A stretch of 64,000 bases of DNA from Nitrospira sp. (GTDB lineage: Bacteria > Nitrospirota > Nitrospiria > Nitrospirales > Nitrospiraceae). Position 1 is the first letter of the stretch. Each line of letters opens with the position of its first letter. Shown here in pieces: positions 17,020-25,054 of this stretch. Location of the stretch: assembly GCA_024998685.1 (NCBI GenBank), contig JACOEH010000011.1, positions 49,765-113,764 of the forward strand. The letters run 5' to 3'. The notes below the pieces were generated by a model that saw only the letters and a program-made list of their open reading frames with translations, did no database searches and was not told the origin of the DNA. The position numbers were made by a program, and so were the translations under genes.

Positions 17020-17370
17020 CTAGGCTGAACGGCGCATTGCCGTCTTTGCAGTAGCTGCGGTCGAGCCTTTCGTACGCCGGAGGGAGTTCTTGATCAGACG
17101 AATCTCTACTTTGTAGCCAAGAGCCTTCGCATACTTTTGAAGCGTGGCGATCGAGGGAGAATGTTTCGGTTCAGCTGACTCCAGACGCGCAATGGCAGAC
17201 TGGGTCGTGCCAATGCGAGCCGCAACTTCCGCCTGTGTAAGGCCAGATCCCACCCTTGCCTTCAGCACCTCATCGAGAAACGCGAACTCCTCGGCCAGAT
17301 CATCGTAGACCTTCTTCACATCCGGGCGAGCAAGCGCACGTGACTTGAACTGTTTAAGCGTGTTAGTCAT
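17020..17370 (-). CDS. XRE-family antitoxin, HigA-like
   Basis: This 116-residue protein has a helix-turn-helix of the Cro/C1 type (SGLTQAEVAARIGTTQSAIARLES, about residues 43-66). A helix-rich leader precedes it and a basic tail follows. In HigBA-type modules such a protein binds both the toxin and the operon promoter. The start overlaps the end of the toxin gene by eight bases, with the toxin first, as in classical higBA. Confidence 0.85.
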   Translation of the reverse strand: MTNTLKQFKSRALARPDVKKVYDDLAEEFAFLDEVLKARVGSGLTQAEVAARIGTTQSAIARLESAEPKHSPSIATLQKYAKALGYKVEIRLIKNSLRRTKGSTAATAKTAMRRSA

Positions 17371-17689
17371 GTTTCACCTCCTTCATTCGCCGCCGCGCAA
17401 GGTCGAGTTCCCTGGATGGCGTCTTCTCCGTCTTCTTCACGAACTGGTGAAGAAAAACAATTCGGCGGCCTACTACGGTGCAATACAACACCCGCGCAAT
17501 TCCTTCTGCAGCCTTGATTCGGAGTTCGAAAATCCCGCCACCCATGGCCCGAGTGTGGGGCATACCAAGATCTGGACCATAAATCTCCATCCTCTCGGCA
17601 TACCGGAGAAAACGAGCGAGAATACCGGCCGGTAGAGCGAAAATCTCTTCTTCTACTCGTTGGCTGTAGAAGGTGATGGTCCAAATCAC
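17363..17689 (-). CDS. HigB/RelE-like toxin (phage-derived Gp49 family)
   Basis: This 108-residue protein reads VEEEIFALPAGILARFLRYAERMEIYGPDLG, then MGGGIFELRIKAAEGIARVLYC and RIVFLHQFVKKTEKTP. That is the order of helix pair, beta-sheet and conserved F.KK.. tail of Gp49-like HigB toxins, ribosome-dependent mRNA endonucleases. The typical catalytic Lys/Arg residues are present in the FVKKTEKTP and ELRI segments. It is immediately upstream of the HigA-like antitoxin. The pair looks intact. Confidence 0.85.
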   Translation of the reverse strand: MIWTITFYSQRVEEEIFALPAGILARFLRYAERMEIYGPDLGMPHTRAMGGGIFELRIKAAEGIARVLYCTVVGRRIVFLHQFVKKTEKTPSRELDLARRRMKEVKHD

Positions 17690-17802
17690 GACACACTATA
17701 GCATATTCGCTATAACTTGAATACCGGCTCATGCCGGCGCCCAGGCCATCACGTAATCAATTGTTCCTGGAACCTATTCAGCTTCGCTGATCGAGAGGAG
17801 CT

Positions 17803-18030
17803 TCACGACGGGGGAATTGACACAAGTTTCCGCTCCCGGTCAGCCGCAAAGGCAAGACAGGCGCAGATGTCTTCGCGTGTGAGGTCGGGGAAGTCTGTGA
17901 GAATGTCTTCTTCGCTCATTCCGGAGGCAAGGTACTCCAGCACATCATACACGGTCATGCGGAGGCCACGGATACAGAGCTTGCCGCCACGCTTCTCTGG
18001 ATCGATGGTTATGCGGTTCTTCCAATCCAT
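17803..18030 (-). CDS. DUF433 (VapB-like) antitoxin, intact copy
   Basis: This 75-residue protein is a winged-helix-type DUF433 antitoxin: ITIDPEKRGGKLCIRGLRMTVYDVLEYLASG followed by MSEEDILTDFPDLTREDICAC. Beyond its stop only about 25 bases of the former DUF5615 toxin start remain (GTGAAGCTCCTCTCGATCAG, one base short of the copy at 16621, so out of frame). The antitoxin is intact but its toxin has been erased. Confidence 0.8.
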   Translation of the reverse strand: MDWKNRITIDPEKRGGKLCIRGLRMTVYDVLEYLASGMSEEDILTDFPDLTREDICACLAFAADRERKLVSIPPS

Positions 18031-18442
18031 AGGATGAAGAGTAGCCTGGGAAACCGCAAAGATTTAGGCCGCAATCGCAAGCTGTCAACCGTCCCTACAA
18101 CAAGAGTCCGCTGACCCCACCTTGTAGCCCTCATAGCAGACTTGGCTCTCTTGGCCAGAGCCTCCGATAAAGACGTCACTAAATTCATCACTCCGTGCAT
18201 TAGTGGCCAATCTCCACAGCTAATCGCCATGGTGTTCCGCGCAATGAAGAGAAGAGTGGTTTGCGAACGTGGCCCTTGCTGGAGCATTGAGTGGCTAGAT
18301 CAAACATGCTTTCTTGCGGCTATGCACAATACAAGATCCGACCTCGAATTCATCTTCGCCCCCAATATCATCTTGGGATCCAACTCCAATATTCTGACGC
18401 AACGTTCGAGCTGAGGCAACCACCGAGGACGGCTGCCTTGCG
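18031..18442. other. Gene-free spacer in the accessory island
   Basis: I see no supportable gene here. Short frames on both strands lack ribosome sites and family resemblance. The stretch separates the DUF433 gene from the effector gene, whose transcription ends towards it. Confidence 0.5.
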
Positions 18443-19423
18443 TCAGACAGGCTTAGCCTTGCCTATCGCTTGTAGGCGTTCCGCAAGCTTGTCGCGCAAC
18501 TCCTTGAGGTTTCGATAGAAGAGCACTGGATAGTCATGGACATCGAACTCAATCCTCGTTCCTTGTCTTGCAACATAGATGGGAGTCTTCCCTAGCCCGT
18601 GACCATAGCCAGCCTCAAAGAATACATTTGGCCTAGCTAGAGTCAGGTCAGCAATTATGTATTTGGCACGTCGGATCGAATCCAGCATTCGATCCGAAAT
18701 GCGGTCATTCGACTGTTGCTCATCAATTCGCTCAGCTACAATTCCGCAGCGAGCTGCGGCAGATTTTATTGCTTCAAGAACATCGACCAGTGAGTCATCG
18801 TCTTGATTCATCGGCATCGCTATAAAAGCCCACTCTGAACGGGCCGGCGGCTCACGGTCGAGCGTGCCATGACTGTGTTGCTCCACATCTTCAACTCGAA
18901 AGAAGGCCCCAGTTTGGCTTCGGCGGGATACGAAACGTCGGTTAAGTGAGATAACCTCAGCATCTAGGTCAATTATTAGTGGCTTGAGAGTCCATTCAAC
19001 TTCGACGTGTTCTCCGCCGTAGAAATTCAACATCCAGTAAACAGCAATCCGGTCCTGGAACGGCTTCGTACCAGTTAGAAACGGCCATGGATCTTCAATC
19101 GTGTAGCCGTTTGGAAGGACCAGAACGAACATCTCCCTGGGTCGACCGTCTTGGAGACCCTCCTTCCAGAGGTAGCGACCATCACCCAATTCGACGGCAG
19201 TCGCATCTTCGCTTATCGGCATAATGATGCTCGCAGGATTATCGCGAACAAATGCCACGCCGCCTCCTACAGACAGATAGCCTTCTGGCAGCGTGTCCAC
19301 AGACCATCGTACGGACAACGATTTCGAGGTAGGGCTCTCAACGTACTCGAGCTTGGCACGCAGGCGCTTGTTGTCAAATCGCAGAGTCGCTATTACGAGT
19401 GTCGGAGGAAACTCGGGAGCCAT
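18443..19423 (-). CDS. TIR/nucleoside deoxyribosyltransferase-like effector with N-terminal beta-rich domain
   Basis: The ATG at 19423 follows AGGAGG by seven bases and is preferred over one at 19474. The 326-residue product has an N-terminal domain of about 185 residues (beta-rich, unrecognised) and a C-terminal TIR-like domain. That domain reads WAFIAMPMN, RIDEQQSNDRISDRML, RRAKYIIADLTLARPNVFFEAGYGHGLGK. Glu270 in FFEAGYGHG occupies the catalytic position of TIR NADases and deoxyribosyltransferases. Such proteins act in antiviral systems by destroying NAD+ or nucleotides. No cyclase or Argonaute gene is adjacent, so it may be a stand-alone defence gene. The function is inferred. Confidence 0.65.
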   Translation of the reverse strand: MAPEFPPTLVIATLRFDNKRLRAKLEYVESPTSKSLSVRWSVDTLPEGYLSVGGGVAFVRDNPASIIMPISEDATAVELGDGRYLWKEGLQDGRPREMFVLVLPNGYTIEDPWPFLTGTKPFQDRIAVYWMLNFYGGEHVEVEWTLKPLIIDLDAEVISLNRRFVSRRSQTGAFFRVEDVEQHSHGTLDREPPARSEWAFIAMPMNQDDDSLVDVLEAIKSAAARCGIVAERIDEQQSNDRISDRMLDSIRRAKYIIADLTLARPNVFFEAGYGHGLGKTPIYVARQGTRIEFDVHDYPVLFYRNLKELRDKLAERLQAIGKAKPV

Positions 19424-19478
19424 GTTGTGCCTCCTTTTAGCGTTTGAAGTGGCATGTGGAGTGGGTTTGGGCACCTAC

Positions 19479-19635
19479 TATGTTTAGGCTGATCCGCATA
19501 AGAGCCGGATTCGCCATTTCCGTCCGTATAACACGTCAGTGAATTTTCCGAAAATACCGACATTGCCATTGTCATTTCAATGAGCTACGACCTATCGGTT
19601 ATTTATCACAGGTTCTTATGCGGATCGGCATAGCA
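19479..19635. repeat. ~155-bp element with shared ends, copy B
   Basis: It starts TATGTTTAGGCTGATCCGCATAAG and ends TTCTTATGCGGATCGGCATAGCA, so the ends form an inverted repeat (CTTATGCGGATC against GATCCGCATAAG). Start, end and length match copy A at 16341-16505, but the middle does not. It lies directly upstream of the effector gene, so it may also carry that gene's promoter. Confidence 0.62.
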
Positions 19636-19946
19636 CCCTTTCCGCGAATGGGTTCACACGTTATCCAACGGACTGCACCTGCCAGCCCGCGATGAAGACA
19701 TAGGGATAGATCATCATTGCTTCTGACTCTCTAAATACTTGAACGCAAACGCATGACCGACCGCGGCATATTCTCGTCCGATCTAGAAACTCCGTCAACT
19801 CTCACCTAGCCGGAACTCCTGAGAATTGATTCCATTTTGTGGCAGGGTTGATTATGCAGGAACCGGAGAGATTTTAACTCAGCTGTGGGCTAAGCAGCAC
19901 CTCACCAGCTAGGCTGAAGCCGATAGCCGAAGCTGATCGCTCCAAA
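19636..19946. other. Gene-free spacer
   Basis: No gene or clear regulatory site is visible. It separates the accessory island from the end of ribE and probably contains the end of the long minus-strand transcript, although I could not find a convincing hairpin with a T-run. Confidence 0.4.
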
Positions 19947-20600
19947 TCAGATCAGCCCACGTTTCTGCAGGTAGTCTTTATCGATGCTGATGGGAGGTTT
20001 AGGAAGCTGGCCACGCTCCTGGAGCAGCCGTTCGACGTATTTGCCGATGAGGTCCGATTCAAGGTTGACGGGATCGTTCACCTGCTTGAGGCCGATTGTC
20101 GTCGCTTTTGCCGTGTGCGGAATGATGGCGACGGAAAAGCCCTTTTCGCTCACGTCATTGATCGTCAAGCTGATCCCATCGACGGCAATTGAACCCTTTG
20201 CGACGCAATAGCGCAGAATCTCCGGAGGCGCGCTGATGGTGAACACGATGGCATTGCTGTCCTGATGCCGGCTGCGAATGACACCGACCCCATCCACATG
20301 CCCGGCCACCAGATGCCCGCCGATGCGTTCGTTGAGCCTCATGGCCCTTTCTAGATTGACCGGCAGTCCCACGGCGAAGTTGCCGAGTGTCGTCACCGAG
20401 AGTGTTTCTGGAGAAACCTCCACGGAAAAGTCGCGCTCGCTTCTCGATACGACCGTGAGACAAATTCCATCCACACTTACACTATCACCGATCTTGAGAT
20501 CTCCCATCACCGCCGATGCCAGAATCGTGAGCCTGGTTCCGGAAAGCGTTTTTTTCAGGACGGTAATCGCGCCCATTTCTTCGATAATACCGGTAAACAT
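19947..20600 (-). CDS. ribE: Riboflavin synthase, alpha chain
   Basis: This 217-residue enzyme dismutates two molecules of 6,7-dimethyl-8-ribityllumazine to riboflavin. It has the duplicated barrel of the family: MFTGIIEEMG at the start, GDSVSVDGICLTV and GHLVAGHVDGVG in the first half, and SIAVDGISLTINDV and IIPHTAKATT in the second. The length is normal. It lies 80 bases downstream of the MFS gene in the run that also holds ribD. No FMN riboswitch-like fold was evident in front of it. Confidence 0.95.
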   Translation of the reverse strand: MFTGIIEEMGAITVLKKTLSGTRLTILASAVMGDLKIGDSVSVDGICLTVVSRSERDFSVEVSPETLSVTTLGNFAVGLPVNLERAMRLNERIGGHLVAGHVDGVGVIRSRHQDSNAIVFTISAPPEILRYCVAKGSIAVDGISLTINDVSEKGFSVAIIPHTAKATTIGLKQVNDPVNLESDLIGKYVERLLQERGQLPKPPISIDKDYLQKRGLI

Positions 20601-20680
20601 ATTTTACTTCTCGGACTTCAAATCTCAGACGGCGATTGATGATGATTCAATGTCGCTCCGCGTAGTATAGCGGCTTTTCA

Positions 20681-21850
20681 TTATTTATTCTTCATGGTCA
20701 GCCAGAAAACGACGGCTGCGGCGACCTGCACACCGGCAATGACCATGAAGGCGCCTCCATAACTCATGCGCGCGATCAGCAGGCCGGCCAATAATGGTCC
20801 GCTGGCGTGCCCGATATCCATGATCGTCCCCTGCATCCCCATACCGGCGCCCAGCGTCTTGAACTCGGAACTGTCGGCAACCAGAGCGGAAGAAGAAGAG
20901 GAGACGACCGCCTCGCCGAACCCGAACCCGGCAGACAGCAAGAGCAAGATAGGAAACATCGACACATGCGGGATACAGACAAAGGTTGCGGCACATATGA
21001 ATAGACCAAGGATAATCAGCGGCTGACGACCCACTCGATCCGATATCCGTCCCATAATCGGCTTGGAAAAAAATGATGTGAATGCCTGCACGGTAAACAG
21101 TATCCCAATCTCTCCTGGATTCAGGCCTACCGAAACGCCATACAGAGGGAGAAACGCCATCAAGGCTCCGTTCGCGATCATCTTCGCGGCATCGGTCACG
21201 CTGGTAATCAGCACCTTCTTATTCTTGGCGACGGCGGCAAACCCCTTCCACATTTCGGACAGTACAATTGCCGTCCCCTGTTCCTTCCTCTGCGGCACCG
21301 AGACGTCGAGATGAAGGCTATAGAACAACACCATGCCGATGCAGCCGAACGCGCCGGCTGTGACGAACGCCGTGGGAAACCCTGCCGCATGAATGAGGTA
21401 CCCTCCGAGAAAGGGTCCCAAGAGAGAACCGGACTGCGTGCAGGCCGTGTAGGTCCCGAGCGCCGCGCCACGCCGTTCGCGATAGAGCTCCGCCACGGTG
21501 GCCAGAGCGCTCGGGGCGAAGATGGCGGTCGCGAAGCCGTGCAGAAACCGCAGCGCCGTCAGCGCATCCAAGTTCGTAATGAAGGGATAGAGAAACGGGG
21601 GCAGCCCGAACGCCACCACGCCGATCTGTAGCAAGAACCGCCTTCCATAGATATCCGAGAGGGCACCGGAAGGCAGTTTCAGCAAGACGCCCGTGAGGGT
21701 TGAAACGGACACGATCAACCCGATGCGTTCCGGGCTCGCGCCGAGCGATTCGGCGAATAATGAAAGTGCGGGCATCCGCACCATGTTGTAGCTGATGAAG
21801 CAAAAGGTGCCGACCGTGCAGATCAGCACGAAACTGCGGGAGGTCGTCAT
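20681..21850 (-). CDS. Major facilitator superfamily transporter
   Basis: This 389-residue protein has about twelve hydrophobic segments. The MFS loop-2/3 signature reads LSDIYGRRFLLQIG (about residues 64-77), with its second-half counterpart GRISDRVGRQPLIILG. The early residues FCFISYNMVRMPALSLFAESLG fit the drug/sugar efflux branch. The substrate cannot be told; export of a metabolite from the riboflavin branch is possible only by position. Start and stop overlap neighbours by four bases upstream, so it is translationally coupled to the preceding secreted-protein gene. Confidence 0.82.
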   Translation of the reverse strand: MTTSRSFVLICTVGTFCFISYNMVRMPALSLFAESLGASPERIGLIVSVSTLTGVLLKLPSGALSDIYGRRFLLQIGVVAFGLPPFLYPFITNLDALTALRFLHGFATAIFAPSALATVAELYRERRGAALGTYTACTQSGSLLGPFLGGYLIHAAGFPTAFVTAGAFGCIGMVLFYSLHLDVSVPQRKEQGTAIVLSEMWKGFAAVAKNKKVLITSVTDAAKMIANGALMAFLPLYGVSVGLNPGEIGILFTVQAFTSFFSKPIMGRISDRVGRQPLIILGLFICAATFVCIPHVSMFPILLLLSAGFGFGEAVVSSSSSALVADSSEFKTLGAGMGMQGTIMDIGHASGPLLAGLLIARMSYGGAFMVIAGVQVAAAVVFWLTMKNK

Positions 21851-22653
21851 GGAATCGATCGATCGTTCGTACGGGCTTTGTCGGTGCCCGGCCGGCCGCC
21901 CAGCACCCGTTTCAGAAACGCCACATGAGGTTCCGGCAAAGACGGCGGCTTCTCCGCTTCAGACAACACCCGTTGAGGATCCCGCTTCATCGCCATCCCC
22001 AATCGATCGACCGTCTCAACCCCTTTCTGCAACCGGCTTGTGACGATCCCGGCAACAAGCGGATGCAGGAGGGAAACCAACCCTGACAGAAAACGGTTAT
22101 CCAGCTTGGTGTACGCCACTAATGTGCTGTCCATTGCTTCATTCCTGTTCGGATCTCCTATCACATTCATCCTGAGAAAGACGACCGCTTTTCCCGACAC
22201 GTGGGGAAGCAGCCGACTTTCATGAGTGCCCTCAAGAAAATAAATACGTGACGCGGAATCCTCGTACACAAGCTCAACGATGCCGTTCGTTCCCTCACCG
22301 TCATCGGCCCAGAAACGATCGGGACCTCGCGCTTCCGACTGGTACCGACCGAGCTTCAGACGCCGGATCAACGTCGCCGTAAACGGAGGATGATCCAGCA
22401 GATGCCGATACATCGATTCCGATAGGGTCGTTCGGATCGGCCCGAGCTTGCTCTCTGTCGTGTGATCCTGGATGAGGGCTTGCAATCGGCATGTCCAGAC
22501 AGGATTTACTCGTTCGACGGGAAATGTGAGTCCGGCATGATCGGAAGGCAACGTGCAGGCTTCGGACCGGCCATACCCGGCAGACAACAGTGCCCCCATA
22601 CCAATCCACGCGACAAGCATGGGCATCACAGGATGGAGCCGCCATGCGATCAT
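21847..22653 (-). CDS. Secreted protein of unknown function
   Basis: This 268-residue protein has an N-terminal signal (PMLVAWIGMGALLSAGYG). The body reads HLLDHPPFTATLIRRLKLGRYQSE, then GTNGIVELVYEDSASRIYFLEGTHESRLLPHVSGKAVVFLRM. This alternating beta pattern could be a lipocalin- or START-like lipid-binding fold, but I cannot assign a family. It overlaps the esterase gene before it and the MFS gene after it by four bases each, so it is in the same operon. Confidence 0.6.
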   Translation of the reverse strand: MIAWRLHPVMPMLVAWIGMGALLSAGYGRSEACTLPSDHAGLTFPVERVNPVWTCRLQALIQDHTTESKLGPIRTTLSESMYRHLLDHPPFTATLIRRLKLGRYQSEARGPDRFWADDGEGTNGIVELVYEDSASRIYFLEGTHESRLLPHVSGKAVVFLRMNVIGDPNRNEAMDSTLVAYTKLDNRFLSGLVSLLHPLVAGIVTSRLQKGVETVDRLGMAMKRDPQRVLSEAEKPPSLPEPHVAFLKRVLGGRPGTDKARTNDRSIP

Positions 22654-23939
22654 GAAGCAGGCTTCGCGACGGCAATCGTGAGATGAACGGAGAAGAGTCG
22701 CTCAGGGTCTTGTCGTCGTCTGGCTTGTCTCAACAAGGTTTCGACCGATGGGGTCACGGTTCCTTCGAACGAGAGACCACCGTTCGTCACCACCGTAAGT
22801 GGTTTGGAAACATCGATCAACTGCTCGTTCAGGAATACGCTATACCGCTGAACGTGTTCGGTTTTCACTTCAATCCGATTGGTTCCGACAATCGACGCGT
22901 CAAGCCTGGCATACTCCCGACGCTTGATTCGTTCGTCGCGTTTATCGACCAAATCTTCTGAGAATGCCGCGATCGGATCGGTCGCATCCAGGCGGACCCA
23001 GTTGAACGATTGAAAATGGCTGCCGTCACGCACGACGGTCAGGCTTGTCGGCAAGGGGTCACGACGCTGACGATTGAACCAGGCAACAAGATCCGGTAAC
23101 TCCTCTCTGGGGAAATAGTGTCCGCCGGCCATGGGGTGCTCACGTTGATGCTCGCGATACACGTATGGATAGCCCAAGGCGTCCAGCTCTCGGACGAGCG
23201 AGCGACTGAGATCCACCGGCATCACCTGATCTTTCGCTCCATGAATGATATAGAGGGGCGTGTTGCGAAGATTCGCTAAAAACGGCATCAGCACAGCATC
23301 CAGTCCGCTCGCCATGGGCGCGAGGCCGGCAAACAACGGCGCATGATGCATCCCGATCAGCCACGTGCCGATCCCGCCGTTCGACATGCCCGTGAGAAAC
23401 ACGCGGTCGGGATCCACATGATATCGGTGTCTGGTTTGTTGAATCGTCTCCAGCACCAGCTCCTCGGCGCGCCTTGTAAACCATGCACCGGAGGGATAGG
23501 AGGGACAAACCAATAAATAGTCTTCGCCCAACCGTATTCGCCACCGCTCCAAATATTCTTTCCCGGTAAAACCGAATCCATGCAGACATACGACGAGCGC
23601 ATAGGCCTTCGAAGCTTGGTACGTCGGTGGGATGAACAGTGACAGCGGGTACGACTGTCCACGGATCGCGATCTGTTCATCGAGGAGACTTCCAACAGGT
23701 TGGTTCTGATAGGTCCGTCCGGCCTTTACGATCCGAGAAACGGTTTCGACGGTCGCGCTCTTGTCGGAGAGAATGCGCGGCAACAACTGAGCGGCTTCAT
23801 CACTGTCATGGGCCTCTAGGTACCGGACGACGAGCGAGGCAAGATTCTCGACGACCGGTGCCGGGACCTCTGCGAGACCGGACTCCAATCCGCCGCCGAG
23901 AACCACCGCCACGCTGATGAATCGTATCCAGGCGATCAT
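22650..23939 (-). CDS. Secreted alpha/beta-hydrolase (PHB-depolymerase/feruloyl-esterase-like)
   Basis: This 429-residue protein has a short signal peptide (IRFISVAVVLGGGLESGLA). An alpha/beta-hydrolase domain starts at YALVVCLHGFGFTGKEY. The nucleophile elbow is GMSNGG (Ser in GxSxG). The acid is probably the Asp of HGAKDQVMP and the base the His of EHPMAGGHYFP, so the triad is complete. The order resembles esterases of the polyhydroxybutyrate depolymerase or feruloyl esterase group. The substrate is unknown. The last 130 residues form an extra beta-rich domain. It overlaps ribD upstream by four bases. Confidence 0.72.
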   Translation of the reverse strand: MIAWIRFISVAVVLGGGLESGLAEVPAPVVENLASLVVRYLEAHDSDEAAQLLPRILSDKSATVETVSRIVKAGRTYQNQPVGSLLDEQIAIRGQSYPLSLFIPPTYQASKAYALVVCLHGFGFTGKEYLERWRIRLGEDYLLVCPSYPSGAWFTRRAEELVLETIQQTRHRYHVDPDRVFLTGMSNGGIGTWLIGMHHAPLFAGLAPMASGLDAVLMPFLANLRNTPLYIIHGAKDQVMPVDLSRSLVRELDALGYPYVYREHQREHPMAGGHYFPREELPDLVAWFNRQRRDPLPTSLTVVRDGSHFQSFNWVRLDATDPIAAFSEDLVDKRDERIKRREYARLDASIVGTNRIEVKTEHVQRYSVFLNEQLIDVSKPLTVVTNGGLSFEGTVTPSVETLLRQARRRQDPERLFSVHLTIAVAKPAS

Positions 23940-25054
23940 AGATCTCCTTCCACCACAACATCATTGCCGATGGACCTCGTCACCATATGCCGTACCTCGA
24001 TCGCGCCTGCGAGTCGTGCCGGACTTGTTCCCCCGATCACACCCTTGGCATTTTGGCCGCCGAGAAGCAGCGGCGCCACGTAGAAGCGAATATGATCGAC
24101 CAACCGGGCCTTCAGCATCGCCGCATTGACCTCGCTCCCTCCCTCCACGAGGAGCGACATGATACCGCGACGGCCCAGCTGCATAAGCAGGGCGGGCAAC
24201 GAAACACGGCCCTGCAGGGCGGGCACGGTGAGAATCTCTATGCCTTTTCTTTGTAGGACCGATCGTCGAGCAACCGGCGCTGCAGCAGTGGTGGCGATAA
24301 TCGTTTTAGCCTTATCCTGTTGTGCCAGAATCTGTGCCTTGACCGGAGTGCGCAGTCGGCTATCGACCACAATGCGAAGAGGCTGCTTCGATGCCAACTG
24401 TTCAAGTCGCGGTCCTGTCCTCGCTGTCAGGGATGGATCATCAGCCAGAACTGTTCCGAGTCCAATGAGCACGGCATCCACGTCACCGCGAAGTTGATGG
24501 ACTTCTCGACGGGATCGTTCACCGGTAATCCATCGCGACTCACCTGTCGCCGTGGCCAGCTTTCCATCAAGCGTCATGCCCGTCTTGAGGGTCACATAGG
24601 GACGACCTGTTTTCATCCAGTGACAATAGGCCATATTCAGCTCTTCCGCCTCAGAGCGGGCCGCTCCGACCGTGATCGAGAGCCCGGCCCTCCGAAGCGC
24701 TGCGGCACCTTTTCCCTTTACCGATGGATTCGGATCCTGCATCGCGACGACCACACGACGGACGCCGGAGCGAAGGATTTCAGGCACACAAGGGGGAGTC
24801 CGCTTCTCGAGATGGCAACAGGGTTCAAGCGTCACGTACAAGGTGGCGCCTTGAGCGCGCTTCCCGGCTCGCCGTAGCGCGAGAATTTCTGCGTGAGGAG
24901 TACCGGGTCTGAGATGAAAACCTTGCCCGACGATCTTGTCTCGCTTGACGACCACCGCGCCGACCATCGGATTCGGGCCGGCCGTCCCCCTGCCCTTCGC
25001 CGCCAGGCGAAGGGCCAGAGTCATGTAGCGCAGGTCCTGAATGCGATTGGTCAC
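23936..25054 (-). CDS. ribD: Bifunctional riboflavin deaminase/reductase RibD
   Basis: I choose the GTG at 25054, which overlaps the ppdK stop (GTGA) and gives the family start NRIQDLRYMTLALRLA; a longer frame to 25216 has no family match. The 372-residue enzyme has an N-terminal cytidine-deaminase-like zinc domain: THAE-type TPHAEILAL and LEPCCHLEKRTPPC, with the zinc His and two Cys. The reductase domain has RPYVTLKTGMTLDGKLA, GESRWITG and LVEGGSEVNAAM. It catalyses the second and third steps of riboflavin synthesis from the GTP-derived pyrimidine. Confidence 0.93.
   Translation of the reverse strand: MTNRIQDLRYMTLALRLAAKGRGTAGPNPMVGAVVVKRDKIVGQGFHLRPGTPHAEILALRRAGKRAQGATLYVTLEPCCHLEKRTPPCVPEILRSGVRRVVVAMQDPNPSVKGKGAAALRRAGLSITVGAARSEAEELNMAYCHWMKTGRPYVTLKTGMTLDGKLATATGESRWITGERSRREVHQLRGDVDAVLIGLGTVLADDPSLTARTGPRLEQLASKQPLRIVVDSRLRTPVKAQILAQQDKAKTIIATTAAAPVARRSVLQRKGIEILTVPALQGRVSLPALLMQLGRRGIMSLLVEGGSEVNAAMLKARLVDHIRFYVAPLLLGGQNAKGVIGGTSPARLAGAIEVRHMVTRSIGNDVVVEGDL

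Noticed and set aside
16960..17035. GCCTAAC-like core that might start an integron attC site
   Set aside because: I found no matching GTTAGGC partner at the right distance, so an attC call is not supported without a covariance-model scan.
20601..20680. Possible FMN riboswitch before ribE
   Set aside because: The gap is only 80 bases and none of the conserved RFN-element segments is visible.
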